From positions 267,616-331,615 of the forward strand of contig NW_025064903.1 of assembly GCF_019112545.1 (NCBI RefSeq): a stretch of 64,000 bases of DNA. The letters run 5' to 3'. Source of the DNA: Guyanagaster necrorhizus. Taxonomy: Eukaryota > Basidiomycota > Agaricomycetes > Agaricales > Physalacriaceae. A model generated the notes under the pieces. That model had not been told where the DNA came from. It did not search any database and worked only from the letters and a program-made list of their open reading frames with translations. Shown piece by piece: positions 34,284-47,130 of the stretch. Both the position numbers and the translations under genes were made by a program. Every line of letters starts with the position of its first letter. Position 1 is the stretch's first letter.

Positions 34284-36433
34284 GTGACATTGAGTGGCAA
34301 AGGGCTGCAAATAAAAAAGAATATTGGTGACAGAGATATGCCAAAGAAGCTGAAGCCCAAGACTCTATATTCTGAGGCTCTACCAATTTACAAAGATACA
34401 GCCTCAGCCACTATAGGACATCTCTCTGATCCTCCTACTAAGAGTCCAGCTGGCATGGATCTGAGCCTAGTCTCAGTCTCACTGACATATCCCTTCTTTA
34501 AATCTCTGACACTCCCTTATCCATCTATGGAATCTGACAATCTGATCTGGTTACTATTGGTGACTCCATCCTCTGATGATTTCTCTGAGATCCAGTTGCT
34601 GGATTATTTCTCAATGATAACTTCATTCAGCAGTTCCACCAATATTGTCAAAAACTGGCAGAATACAGAGAAGGAAGCAGCTCAAGTGAGAGAGAATCTG
34701 ATCCCTGACTTCTCCAATGTTGGATCATCTCTCCTGTTGCAGCTGGACCCAGTTGAATCTCTGATATCAGTGAGCCTAGATCTAGCAACCAAGGATTACT
34801 CTCTGATAACAGTGAAATCAGATCCATCATCCATCTATGACCAGCCTGTTGCCTTCCTCAAAGGGGTAAAGAAAGTCATGAGTGAGGATTGGCTTCAGAA
34901 GACCATCCACAAGGAGAAAATTAAAGAATTTAACTGACTATATAGGGAGCAGTTAGCTGAGATTCCTCAGAATGTTGAGTAGAGGCTCATCCCTCTGAAA
35001 AGAAGGTATTTAGCTACAGATGATCAAGAACAAATTGATATTTTACAGTATTATGCTATAGAATAGGCTATATATATATATAATGAAATCCATCCAGAGG
35101 ACCCAACAGAGATGTTGCCATCTTATTGATTAAGGTTCAACATCCAATCAATGCTGGCAACCCCTCTCATTCAACCATGATGAGTCATTCATAGCACTCT
35201 CTATCTAATCAACTATGATCTACACCTCCTAATGCCAAACTCAACATGCCAAATACCCCTGGAAACCCAAGAAGAGTTGGCTCCTAGCAATGCAACCTCC
35301 TGCTGATAAAGCCAGAACTGGTGGACAGACCAAAGGTGATGACCTCAAAGCCATAAAACTGGGCTTCACTATTAAGGATAAGCAGATTGTCAGGAAACCA
35401 ATAACTAGCTCAGCAGATAGCCTAGTAGCTGACAGTAGATCTCTCTATTTGTTCCTCAGACCATCTCAGGAGTGGAAGCACCCCCTGTTTGATCAGTATC
35501 TGAACCCAATGGAGGCACTGGCAGTTGATGCCACCCTCATCCAATGAAAGCCTGACCTTGTACAGAAGCCATGATCCTTTAAGAGAGCCTCTGACAATAT
35601 AGACTAGTTTCTCACTGACTGTGAGCAGTATTTCAAAGTATATTCCACTTGATGGTGGATATATATCAGATTGTATTTGCTGTCTCTTACTTTGAGGATA
35701 AAGTGAAAACTTGGTGGACTTTATAATTTGCAGACTTCTACTCAACAACCAGAAGGCACTATTGGCTACTATCCTGGAAAATGTTTAAACAGATGGTCTG
35801 GGACAAGTTCATTAACCCTGCAGTGCAGGAGATACATAAAAACAAGATGAAGGAGTTATGCATGAGAGATAAAACAGCTAGCAAATATTTTGATAAACTG
35901 GAGAGACTCACTAAATTGGCCAGAGTTTTTGATGATGATGACAGGCATATAGTTGAGATGTTGAAACTTGGTGTACCAGCCTCATACACCAAGATCATCT
36001 CTGACATCAGTGTCAATATTCCTAAAGGATATGAAGAATGGAAAGAACAAGTTATGATTATAAACAAGGAGCAACAGCAGCAGAAGATGGTGAATGCCTA
36101 TCAGCAGAATAACCACAAGTCCAACTGTCTGAACTAGAGCAAACCTAACCAACCCTCCACTTCTGCTAAAACCAGCACCACTCCCTCCTATTCTGCTCAG
36201 AAGACTGAAACTGAAATGACCTATACTGGCTTTGGAAAACCAATGGACATCAATCAAATAAAGTGCTTCAACTGCAGAGAGAAGAAACACTTGTCATAGA
36301 ATTGCCTGGAGAAGAAACATACACAAGAAAACATACAGGCTCAGATTGCTGAACTGCAAAAAGAGGCAGAAGGACTGGAGGAGAATGAGAAAGAAACAAA
36401 TATTGAGAAGATAAAAGATGGGGTCAATGAGTG
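34284..36433 (+). pseudogene. B1 gag remnants
   Basis: An open stretch of 217 codons (34,284-34,937) is followed by capsid-like blocks WDKFINPAVQEIHKNKMKEL, TASKYFDKLERLTKLARVF and ILKLGVPASY-type sequence at 35,781-36,137. A zinc knuckle CFNCREKKHLS.NC follows at ~36,262-36,306, in which the glycine of CX2CX4HX4C is changed and a stop falls inside. The same blocks occur in B2 at 44,090-44,760, so this is gag of family B. It is not functional. Confidence 0.75.
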
Positions 36434-36899
36434 AGTGATTCCACTCAGTCAGCCAGAGGACTTACTGGTGTGTCTCATAAAGCTGCTGGATAGACTTACA
36501 ATACTTTGATAGTTACAAAAGAATTATCCACACATTTGAATATACTCTGATCCACTACTATCCTAAAACTACCTAAGGAATTGCTAGAAACTGAAACTCA
36601 ACCACCTACAGGCTGAACAGGAGAGTGACTCTCACAGGCTGGCTAAAGTCATTTGAAATAGAATAGACTTGGCAAGCCATCAAGAACATGAAGACAAAAG
36701 AAGAAGCTAAGGCCATACTTAAAAATTAGGTGCATCAAACCCAAGCTGAAAAAGTGATAGATGAGATGGTCAAAGGGATGAAAAAGATAAAAAAGAGTCA
36801 AGTCCTGGAGTGGCTTGATGAGCTAAAGGGTCTAAAAAAGTACATCCAAAGACAAAAAACCACTGGGAGGGATTTAATCACCAAAGTCCAAATCAAGAC

Positions 36900-38109
36900 T
36901 CTCACAGCATGAACTATATATAGGGTCACTGCTCTAATTGACAGTGAGTGCACTGGTAGCTCAATCAATCATGCTTTTGTCATCAAGCACAACCTTCTGA
37001 TGTGAGCCACTGCAGCCTCCATTCCAGTATATAATGCATAATGCACACAGAACCAAGAATCAAGCTGGTTTAATTACTGAATTTATCAGACTCTAACTAA
37101 CCATCAGAAATCACACTGAATGAATCAACCTGGCCATTACTGACCTCAGAACAAAAGAGGTCTTCCTTGAACATGACTGGCTCATTCATTACAACCCACT
37201 AATCAATTGAAAGACCAGCCAAATAACCTTTGCCAGATGCCAGTGTCACAAACTGCTGTTTGAACTGCCAGACAAAGATTCAGAGGATCAGTGAGATAAG
37301 AAAATGGAAGATGGAGAAACCATCCTCACTATTAATATAAAGCAAGCCATACACATTTGGGCACTGCATCATGCTAATGACATGACAGCAAAGGCCAATG
37401 CAGGAATGGAATTCAAGATGTTTGAAGAGATAGTGTCTGAGTGAGCACAAGACTATCAGGACCTATTTGACAAAGAGAACTTTGATGAACTGCCTGAACT
37501 AAAGTCTTGAGATCATGTGATTGAGTTAATCCCAAATGCTGATGCCAGCCTGAACTGCAAAGTATACTCCCTCAGCCATCCAGAACAGCAGGAACTCAAT
37601 AAGTTCTTGGATGAAAACTTATCTAGTGGATGAATCTGATTGTCAAAGTCCCTGATAATGTTTCCCTTTTTCTTCATCAAGAAGAAGGATGGAAAGCTTT
37701 GCCCAATGCAGGACTATTGGAAACTCAATGAAATGATGATCAAGAACCACTATCTGCTCTCTCTCATCTCAGAACTAATGGATAAACTCCAGGGTGCCTG
37801 ATATTACTCTAAACTTGATGTCAGGTAGAGATACAACAACATAAGAATCAGAGAGGGGGATAAGTGAAAGATAGTGTTTTAGACCAACCATAGACTATTC
37901 AAGCCCATAGTCATGTTCTTTGACCTAACCAACTTATCAGCAACCTTTCAGTGGATGATAAATGATATTTTCAAGGATCTCATTGCCACTAGAAAGGTTA
38001 TGATATATCTGGATAATATCCTCATTATGTAAAAAGACAAGGATGAACACTGAACCCTCATATGACAAGTGCTCACATTAATGTGGAAGCACAAGTTATT
38101 CCTCAAGGC
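36900..38109 (+). pseudogene. B1 protease and first half of reverse transcriptase
   Basis: The protease is recognisable by ALIDSECTGSSINHAFVIKHNL at ~36,932 (DSG active site now DSE). RT blocks follow: IPNADASLNCKVYSLSHPEQQELNKFL at ~37,530, FFIKKKDGKLCPMQDYWKLNE at ~37,670, YYSKLDVR at ~37,805, FDLTNLSATFQWMINDIF at ~37,920, and YLDNILIM at ~38,008. The last is the YXDD catalytic box with the second Asp changed to Asn. Numerous stops are present. The coding sequence breaks after KHKLFLKA at 38,109. Confidence 0.85.
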
Positions 38110-38608
38110 TGTTAGAAACATGCCAATTGGTTGGGCTTGAGTGCATATGTGGAGACCAGCAGAGTGTGTGGGCATCAACAAAGCTATTAGCAACATCACT
38201 CTTGAGTTGAGGCTCAAGGATTTGGATTGACAGAACAGAGTTTCATTGGAGAAGTGAAGAGAGATATCCTTTGGAGTGGAATCCAATGGATGAGATAAAG
38301 AGGAGCTGAAGTGAGCACAGAGTGTAGATGGCTATCCAAGTTGATATTCAAACTGAGTAATTACAATGATTGTGCATAGTTTATATACTATTGGTAGTTA
38401 ATTCTGAGTTAGAGTCTATTGGGTTCTAGTGTCAATTGTTTGCTATCATTTTCAGAGTCTAGATACTACAATATGAAATATGGATATGAAATGGTAATGA
38501 TAAAATGAAACTGATAGTTAATAGAAAATAGACAGAGTCTGATGGAACTTGGTGATTAAATTTATGATTGGTTGAAGTGACATAGAGGCCAGCAGCATGT
38601 GTATAACA
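38110..38608 (-). mobile_element. LTR-C, 3' LTR of element C
   Basis: 499 bp, TGTTAGAAACATGCC to CATGTGTATAACA in plus reading. It matches 60,063-60,561 over its full length, with mostly transition differences. The predicted RNA start block atattcaaact is present here too, so both LTRs keep the same promoter region. Confidence 0.92.
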
Positions 38609-40199
38609 GTATTCCCCTGTTAGCATTCTTGCTCTCAAGAGCACAGATTCTGATGTCCAGTGGGGCCACATGGAGAATTGTTGATGGCCATAGGAATCCT
38701 GAAACTTCATCTGCTACCACCACCATCTCTTGGTTGATTGTCTTTTTTCTTGCCTTGCTAAAATATTGACTATCATAGCATATTGTTTATCAGTGACTCC
38801 TGAGTTCTTCATATGGGCTCTGATGCTGGTTGGTTCTGAAGGAGAAAGAGAGGAGTTCCAGTTAGACTAGTTTGTGATAGAAGAGAAGTATGCTGAGGCA
38901 GTAGAGAGGCATGAATTGTGGAAGGCAGAGCAGGTGAAGAGAGAGTGGAAAGAGAGAGTGAAGGTGGAGCATATGGTCCATGCAGAAAAAATGGAGGCTT
39001 TGAAGAGAGCAGCAGAGGAGTGGAGGGAGCAGGAAAGGTTAGTCTGAGAGGAGGCCAAGAAGGAGCAGGAAAGGTTGCGAGAAGAGGAGGATGCACAGAG
39101 GTTGGTGGAGGCTGAGAAAATGGAGAGAGAACAGAAGGCCATAGAGGCAGAGGAGTGGGCATGACTAGAGAGTGAGGCAGCAGGAAAAGGTGAGTCTGTG
39201 TGGACCCTGGCAGAGAACATAGATTATCTTTGCAGGAGGATGCTGGCTGAAATAGGGTTGGATCCAGCTGGGTCTGAAGTACATTTGGTGAAGGCTTCTT
39301 GGATTGAGGTGAAATCTGAGAGTGAAGAAAGTGAGATGTCAGATGCATTGCAGGTCTATCTTGAGCAGCTGAGAGAGGACATTCAGAAAGATAAATAGAG
39401 AGCCACCAGATCCATTGAGAGGGTTAGAAGATGAAAGGTGAAGTCAGCTAGTTTTGTGGCTGACAGCAATATTGAGAGTGAGGCCAGAGCTAGTCCCAGG
39501 AAAAGGGCAAGATTGAACATGACAGTGCTAGCAGAGAGTGAGAGAAAAGTAGTTGGAGAATGTAAGTAGTATGTTTTTCAAGGGCCAGATTGCTAATTAT
39601 CTTTTCAGGGCATTGTAATAGATGTAGGCAGGATGATACTCTCTGCTACATCTGGACTACTGTCAAATGCAGTTAGTATGTAGTCAAACTTTGTTAGATC
39701 TAAGCATCATGTGGACCAATTACACATGATAAGTGACCACTACCTCATACTTCAGGTAAAATGATCAAGTCCACTGATGCATAATCAGAGTGGTGTGTCA
39801 CAAGGTCTGAGGAATTGGCTCGAGTATAGAATGATATGTGAATAAACTTTAGCTTGAAGCTGGAGATTACCAGTGAGAGTGAGCCTTCTTAAATACTGTA
39901 CAAGGCCTGCTAATAATACTATGTACTTATTGTATATTTCTCAGTCTTTTGTGCCCATTGTCCTTAGGCATCACTACTATACAAAAAGGGTGACTGTGTA
40001 TTATCGAACAATGCTGTTACATTAAAAGACAATGGCAGACTCAGCTATATGATGACTAAGCCTTTCTCATGGTCTTAAGCACTTGCTTTGGCACTCTGAC
40101 TAAGCATAAATAGAGATTAATCAAGGAAAAAGGATAAAGAAATAGAAAAAATTATAACATTACCCCCTCCTTAAGACTTGTCTCAATAGCTTAATTAAG

Positions 40200-43100
40200 A
40201 AATAATTCATATTCATGTATGACATCCATAGCATCCATCTTTTTTTTGCTGACCCACTAGTTAGATTCTGGTCCATAACCCTTCCAGCTGACAAGATAAT
40301 CCACTGTCATTGTTGTGCTGCCCTCTTTTGCTTTGACTTTTTATAGTTTGTAATCTAATATTTGATCAATTTCATAATGTTGTTCTTCATCATCAATCAA
40401 GTCTGGTGGAGACAGTGGTGGACATTTCTGATTCAGAAATGCTGGCATGATATAAGATGTTAATAATGCCTCATTAAAGACATTATATACCTTCCAGGAG
40501 ATGGGCAGTTGTAACTTATATGCAGAAGCACCAACTTGTGAGATGATAGAGAATGGTCTGGTGTGTTTATCAGAAAGTTTTCATTTTGGATGGGAGAGAT
40601 GAAGGTTTGTGATGTCTAACCATACTTTGTTGCTAGTTGAGTAGGAGTGTGCTGGTTGGTGATGCTTGTCATACTGGGTTTTCATGGAAGTCACAGCCTT
40701 TTCTAGGGCTGTCTTTGTTTCTTCATGGATTTTGGTCATGGTGGTGGTGAAATCAGAAGAGGCAGGAGTCATGATATGTCTTCATTTGGTGTGAGCAGCA
40801 TTGGGATGTCATCCATAATTGATGAAGAATAGTGTCTTTCTAGTGGTGGAGTGAATCCAGTTATTGTGTTGGAATGCTGCAAGTGCAAGCCATTCTGTCC
40901 AATCATCCTGTCAATAATTAATAAACAGGCAAAGGTATTTTTCCACTTCTTGATTGACTCATTCTGTCTATCCATCTGTTTGTGGATGGTAGGCTGTGGA
41001 TGCATTTTGCTTGATATTGAGGAGTCAGTATAGGTTGTCCAAGAACTTAGAGATGAACTGTGGTCTCCTGTCCAAAATTACCACTTGTAGCATGCTGTAT
41101 TTGGCATAGACTTCATTATGCAGAATCTTTGCTCATCCTTCTGAACTTAACTCTGTCAAACAGGCTATCAGAATGATTGCCTTTGAAAACTGATTGACTA
41201 TGATGATGATGACATCATAGTTATTGTAGTCTGATAGTCCAGTTACCATATTCACTGAGATGTGGGTCCATGGTGTCTTTGGTACTTCATTCAGGTGAAG
41301 GGGTGCTGCCCATAGTTGTATGAAGGATTTGCCTTATTGGCAAACTTCACATGCCCTGATGTATCAGGTAATGTTGTTACCTATCTTAGACTACCAGTAC
41401 TCCCACAAGACTAATTTCTTTGTCTTGGAGATTCTCAGATGTTCTGCTATTACATGGTCATAGCAGGTAGTGATAATCTCACCTCACAGGGCTAGATCTT
41501 GGAGAATATAAATTTGGCCATCATACTGGATCATTCCCTCCTCCTTCATCATTCCTCATTCATGATTTAGGGATGGGGCCATGCATTAGTCCCATTTGCT
41601 GGTATCTCTGGTCACACTCTTGATCTGTTTGTGGATCTCCTCTTCTGTGGGCATAATCATTGCCCTGAAGTGTTCTGGGCAGATTAAAACCACTCCTTCA
41701 TTGTTATGCTCCCCTTGATTATGGTCAGCTTGATGACTAAGCAGGTCTGCCTTCTTGTTGGCTGTTCCTGCTTTATGATGTAGAGTGTACAGATATTGGC
41801 TGAGCTCAGTGACTCAGCATGCCTGTCATCAGTTGAGCTTCTGAGATTGTCAGAAGTATTGGAGATTCTGATGGTCTGTTCAGATCTTGAATGTTTGGAC
41901 TGCTCTGATTAAGTAGTGCCACCGCTCCTCTAAGGCCAGCATTATCGCCAATAATTCCTTGTTGTATATTTCATAGTTCTGCTCAGTGATAGTTAATGCC
42001 TTTGACAAGAAGGCTACCAGTCATCATTTCTCTTCCTGCTCTTGGGAAAGTATGGTGCCAATGGCCCTTTTGCTTGAGTCTGCTTTGACTTGGAATTTTC
42101 CTTCTTGCATGGGGATGGTGAATACAATGTCCTCTGCAAGTCATCATTTTAGGTTGTTGAAGGCTGCTCATTGGGATAAGCCTCAAGTCCAGAGGGCATT
42201 TTCCATTAACTGCATTATCGGCCAGACTACCTTGCTGTAGTCACATATGAATTGTTGGTAGAAATTGGTAAATCCAAGGAATAATTGAAGTTTCTTTTTC
42301 TTAGTGGATTCTAGCCATTCTATGATGCCAGCCATCTTGATCAGGTTCATTCAGATGCTCTCTTCACTAATGATGACCCTGAGGTACTTGGTTTATAGTA
42401 CCTCAAACTCATATTTTTTGGCTTTGAGAAGCAGCTTGTGTTTCCTCATCAACACTAGTACCTGTTATACTAGATGTTGATGCTCTTCCTTTATTTTGGA
42501 CATTATTAAGATATCATCCAGGTAAATCATGATCTTCTCAGTAATGATGAGGTCCTTGAATATGTCATTCATCATCCATTGGAAAGTAGCAGGTGAGTTT
42601 GTTAATCCAAAAAATATAATGGTGGGCTCAAACAACCCTTGATTAGTTCTGAAAGCAACCTTCCATTTGTCTCCTTCCTTGATTCAAACATTATTGTACC
42701 TCTATCAGATGTCAAGTTTAGTGTAATACTTGGTGCTTTGGAGTTTGTCCATTAACTCTGAGATGAGGGGTAGAGAGTACCAGTTTTTAATGGTCATTTC
42801 ATTAAGTTTTCAATAGTCTTAAACCAGACAAAGCTTTCCATCCTTCTTCTTGACAAAGAAGAACAGTGATATCATGGGGGATTTGGAAGGTTGGATTCTC
42901 CTGCTGGAGAGGTTCTCCTCCAGAAATTTATTGAGTTCTTGCTGTTTGTTATTTCTGAGAGGGTAAAATTTGCAGTCAAGATTGGCATTGGCATTGGGGA
43001 TAAGCTCAATTGCATGATCCCATGGTTTTGGGTCTGGTAGCTTATCAAAGCTCTCCTTCCCAAACAGGTCCTTAAAATTCCAGGCTCATTCAGGTACCAT

Positions 43101-43700
43101 CTCTTCGAATATCCTTTCCTCCTTTTGGGCATTAGTCTTTACAGCTAGATCATTGGCATGATGCATGGCCTGAATGGATAGCTCTTGTTGGATGTCTATA
43201 GCCAATATAGTTTCTCTCTCCTCCATCTCTTTGTCCCACTAATCTTCTGGGTCCTCATCTAGTAACTCAAAGGAAAGTTTCCAGCATTTGCACCATGCAA
43301 AGGTTACATTGCCAGTCTTCCAATTGATCAGTGGGTTGTGCCTGATCAGCCAGTTGTGTCTAAGGAAGATTTCCTTGGATCCAAGGTCAGTTATGGCTAG
43401 ATTGATTCATTCAGAGTGGTCTCTGATCATTAGCCTGAGTTCAACAAACTCTGTGATTGAGCCAGCTTGATTCTTGGTTCCATCAGCATTATAGACTGGA
43501 ATAGAAGTGGCAGTGGATCAGGTTGGAAGATTGTGCTTGTTGATGAAAGCTCAATTGATTGAGCTTCCAGTGCACCTGCTATCTATCAGGATAGTGACTG
43601 CATGGCTAGCCCAGTTAGTGAGAGTTTTGATTTGGGCTTTAATCATTAGGTCTCACCCTGCAGTCTTGGTTTATCAGACAAACTGTTTTGGTCCTTTTAA
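40200..43700 (-). pseudogene. B2 pol: protease, RT, RNase H, integrase, chromodomain
   Basis: Minus-strand order: protease LIDSRCTGSSIN at ~43,590; RT with FFVKKKDGKLC at ~42,850, YYTKLDI at ~42,725, LTNSPATFQWMMNDIF at ~42,590 and an intact YLDDIL at ~42,520. RNase H follows with NYEIYNKELLAIMLAL at ~41,970 and TDHQNLQYF at ~41,880. Integrase has CEVCQ at ~41,385, ILDRRPQF at ~41,070 and AYHPQTDRQNES at ~40,980. The chromodomain YLVSWKGYGPES is at ~40,280. Stops interrupt each domain. This copy is the best guide to the domain order of family B in the window. Confidence 0.88.
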
Positions 43701-44089
43701 CTCATCAAGCTATTCAAGAGCTTGACATTGCTCTGCCTTCCTGATTCCTTCAATCATTTCATTGATGACTTCTTCAGTTTGGGCTCTGTATATCCAGTTT
43801 TTGAGCATGGCTTTCACCACTTTCTCAGTTGATGCTTCTTTGATAGCACACCAGGTCCATTTGGTATTAAATGGTTTGAGCCAAGTTTTAGGAATCTCTT
43901 CCTCTGTTCAGCCTATAGATGCTTGAGTCTTTGTGTCAGGTGGTTCTTTGGTGTGCAAGGTGTGAACAAGTGGTATATTCAAATGCACAGATGATTTATG
44001 CATAGAAGTAACTACAGAGGGGCTATCAGTCTGTCCAGCAGCTGCTCATAGCACACTATTTGATTCTTTGGCCAACCCAGTGGAATCAC

Positions 44090-46600
44090 TCACTGGCTGG
44101 CCTCATCTTTTACCTCCTCCAGTTTCATTTTAGTGCTGAGTTCTTCTTCTTCCTTCTGGAGTTTGATGATTTGTGCCTGTATATCTTCTCGGATGTGCTT
44201 CTTCTTTAGGCAATCCTTTGCCATGTGGCCTTTTTGGCTACAGTTGAAACACTTGCCTTTTTTTTTTATCTGATCTATGTTTATTGGCTTCTCTGCCTCC
44301 ATATAAGTTGTTTCTGTATGTGTCTTTTGTGCTCTGTAAGATAGCAAGATCATAGAAGATCCCTGTGATTTTTTGGCAGTTATCCCTAATGACTTATTCA
44401 GAGTTAGTGGAATCGATCTTTTTATGTAGTCTTACAGGGTTATTCGCTTTGCTTTCTGTCTTTATTGCTTCTTGTACATCTCAACAATCCTGTTCTTCCA
44501 TTCATCATAGCTGACTGGTATCAGAGCTTTGATGCCAATTGCTGAGATCATCATGATATACAAGGAGAGGACTCCTCACTTGAGGGTCTCAACTATCTGG
44601 CCATCATTGGCCATGTCATCCCAAATGCCAGCCAACTTGGCAAGCCATTCCAGCTCATCAAAGTAGTCTATTGCTGTCTTATCTCTCATCTTGTACTCCT
44701 TGATCTTTTGTTTGTGTACTTCTTGCACTGCTGAGTCAATGAATTTGTCATATAACATTTGTTTAAAGACCAGCTATGAGGGGTACTGATAGTGCTCTTG
44801 AGTCAATGATTAAAAGTTTGGAGAGATGAGGATCCAGTTTTTGCCTTTTCTTTGAGATAAGAGGTAGCAAAGACAACTTTATTCATATCAGTTCCAAAGT
44901 AGCTGATATAAACTTTGAAGTATTGTTTGCAGTCAATGAGAAAGCGATCAATATTGTCAGAGGCTCTCTTGAAGAGGTGGAGTTTTTGGAGAAGATCAGG
45001 CTGGCATTGGAGAACTGCAGCATTGTTGGGCAATGAGCCCATTGGATTGAGCCATTCAGAGAACAGTAGTCATCACTATTCATTTGGCAGCCCTGAAAAA
45101 GAATGGAGAAAATTATCATCAGCCATGAGACTCTCTCATGGCACTTCTTCTTTTCATACTATTATTCTGTCTTTGACAGTAAAGCCCAGATAGACCACTT
45201 CAGAGTCATTCTGGACTGGTTTCTTTCCTTTCCCACTCTCTGTGGCCTGGTCAGATGGTGGCTATCCAGCAAAGGGTCATCAGACTGGTTGCTTCCACAG
45301 GTTCTAATAGGGGTCTCAGAGTTAAGGTCAGATTTGAGTTAGCTGAGATGCCATACTTCATACAGCTGAAGTGCAGAATGTATTCCTTGTTTTGGCACTT
45401 CAGATAGAGGGGTCAGAGTATGAATATTTGCTGTGGACTGATGGAGTCATATAAGTGGCTTGTTGTAGCATAATGAGTGGGGTCCACAGCATTGGTTGCA
45501 CCAGTGGTGCTGGTTGATACTTCAGTATCTGCCATACCAGATCTTTAGGATGATTCTTGTTGTACTGTTTGGTGGTGTATGCTATAGCAGCATACCTTAG
45601 GATTTCTACTTGCTCATTAGGATCTGAATGCACATATAAAATTCCAAGGCATGATGCCAACCAGTTGGCATCCTGCCACAAAAAGTTTACTCCCTGTTTA
45701 TACAGCTGCTGGTATTCCTCTGTTCATGTGTGCCATATTTCCTGTTCCAATGTTTCTTCATCTGTACTTTCTGCCCATATGTCAGCTAGTTCCTCTCCTG
45801 GGTGTGGTGGATCACTGCTCTCAGTTTCCTTGTCCCGTTCTTCTTCATTATCCTCTTCCTTGAGGAGGAAAGCAGCAGGTGGGTCATAGAAACTCTCTTC
45901 TTTCTCTGATGGTCATACTGTTCTTGCTGACCTGCTGCTCTTGCTGGGTGCTGAGCCCAGCAGTGGGGCCTGAGAAGTCTGATGCATCAAGATAGGTGGT
46001 TGTGGGCTGACTCCTAATGCTAGAGTCATACTGGTTTCCTCCTGCTGCTTGTGCCATCTCCACTCACTTGCAATAGAGATGAATGTTTCATTGGTGGTCA
46101 TCATCAAGAAGTTGCCTGACCACTTGGCTTCCAAGAAAGCCTCAGAGGGCATGGGCAGGGATGTGGGCATTCTCAGGTACCCATAGTCCATAGTGTCTGA
46201 GGATAGACTTGTCATCCTTGAATGTTATGTCAGTGCTAGAAGTTCTTTGGAGAGGGGGATATTGGAGTGTTGGAGGGCATTCAGGGGTTCTTGAGGCATG
46301 GTCCCAGATTAGAGGAGCATTTCTGCTTTCTCCAACTTGGGTGCCATCAGCTCAGTGTTCTGGAGTTCTGCTACTGGCAGTGTTAGGCTTCCTGAAGACT
46401 GGAGTTGAGAGGGATTGGTCAGCTTATACTGGTGTGAGTATGCTGGTAACCTCTGGTCATAATCTATACCAGTTAGAGGTATCAGCTTCTTCCAGTTGGA
46501 TTCTCTTGATTCTCTGCTGGACCTCTCTGTTTTATCAGTCATGCTTGGCTGCTGCTTGTTCTCTCCTTTGTTGGCTCCTTTCAATGAGCTGATCCTCAAG
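44090..46600 (-). pseudogene. B2 gag
   Basis: The zinc knuckle CFNCSQKGHMAKDC (complete CX2CX4HX4C) is at ~44,215-44,260. Upstream (higher coordinates) are capsid blocks YDKFIDSAVQEVHKQKIKEY and TAIDYFDELEWLAKLAG at 44,620-44,758, then FLIDCKQYFKVYISYFG at ~44,920, and a Pro/Gln/Glu-rich part at 45,900-46,600. It is colinear with B1 gag. Frames are broken several times. Confidence 0.75.
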
Positions 46601-47130
46601 CTTGCTGCAGGCAACTAGTGAGTTGTTCCACTGTCTTTGCTCCTCCTGTTGGAGAGCCTGGTTATAGTCAAAGGGAACATTAAGGTCTCATGCTGGAAAA
46701 AGTCAGTGAATGATTTCATCATGGTTTTTCTGGTGTTGTCACTCATCTGTGAGTCACTCAGGGGAGGCCTGCCTCATCCCCATGCTAGTCCCAAGAGAGC
46801 AGGCAGAGGAGGAGGAGCTGTAAGGCTGGCCACAAGATGTCAGTGCACAGAATCTTAGAGCCATCCGAGTGGCATCAAGAGAATCTCAGGCACAGTTAGC
46901 AATCCCATAGGTCAGAGAGGTGGTGGGAGGGTCAAGGGAGGGAGACTCTCTAAAGAACCTCTCTGAGATGTTTTCATCTTCATGGTCAGGGGGTGAGATC
47001 CAAGGATTTCAGAATCCTGTGACCCAATGGTCACAGTTTTCACTGTTTGGTCACTGAGAGGGGTATTGTCTTCCCTCTTCTTCTTGACTATCCTCCTGAT
47101 ATAAGCTGCTATGCCTGGCTTCTGGTATGG

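Larger units (their letters stand above)
33141..38109 (+). mobile_element. Ty3/gypsy element B1, left part (5' LTR to RT)
   Basis: The LTR-B at 33,141-33,589 (TGTTATAAT...GTCTAACA) is followed by a leader homologous to B3 (33,650-33,810 matches the leader ORF of B3, with a former Trp and a former Arg codon now stops). Then come gag, protease and RT. It is cut exactly at 38,109 in RT by element C and resumes at 60,562. Near-total CpG loss and many TGA/TAG codons in place of CGA/TGG/CAG show decay. It is oriented opposite to B0, which it interrupts. Confidence 0.88.
39692..47130 (-). mobile_element. Ty3/gypsy chromodomain element B2
   Basis: The 3' LTR-B is at 39,692-40,159 (TGTTAGATC to ATTATAACA in plus reading). 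Chromodomain, integrase, RNase H, RT, protease and gag follow on the minus strand up to ~47,130. There LTR-A interrupts the gag start, which matches the second frame of B3 (PYQKP...KKDPSTPLDET versus PYQKP...KKREDNTPLSDQT). A piece of its 5' LTR survives at 50,618-50,855; the leader and the rest of that LTR are lost. It is inserted into the antisense ORF of C. Heavy CpG loss and stops are present. Confidence 0.88.

Noticed and set aside
38809..39348. 179-codon minus ORF rich in Ser, Pro and Leu
   Set aside because: It is the complement of the Glu/Arg-rich coiled-coil part of the plus-strand antisense ORF; the plus strand has the structured protein.
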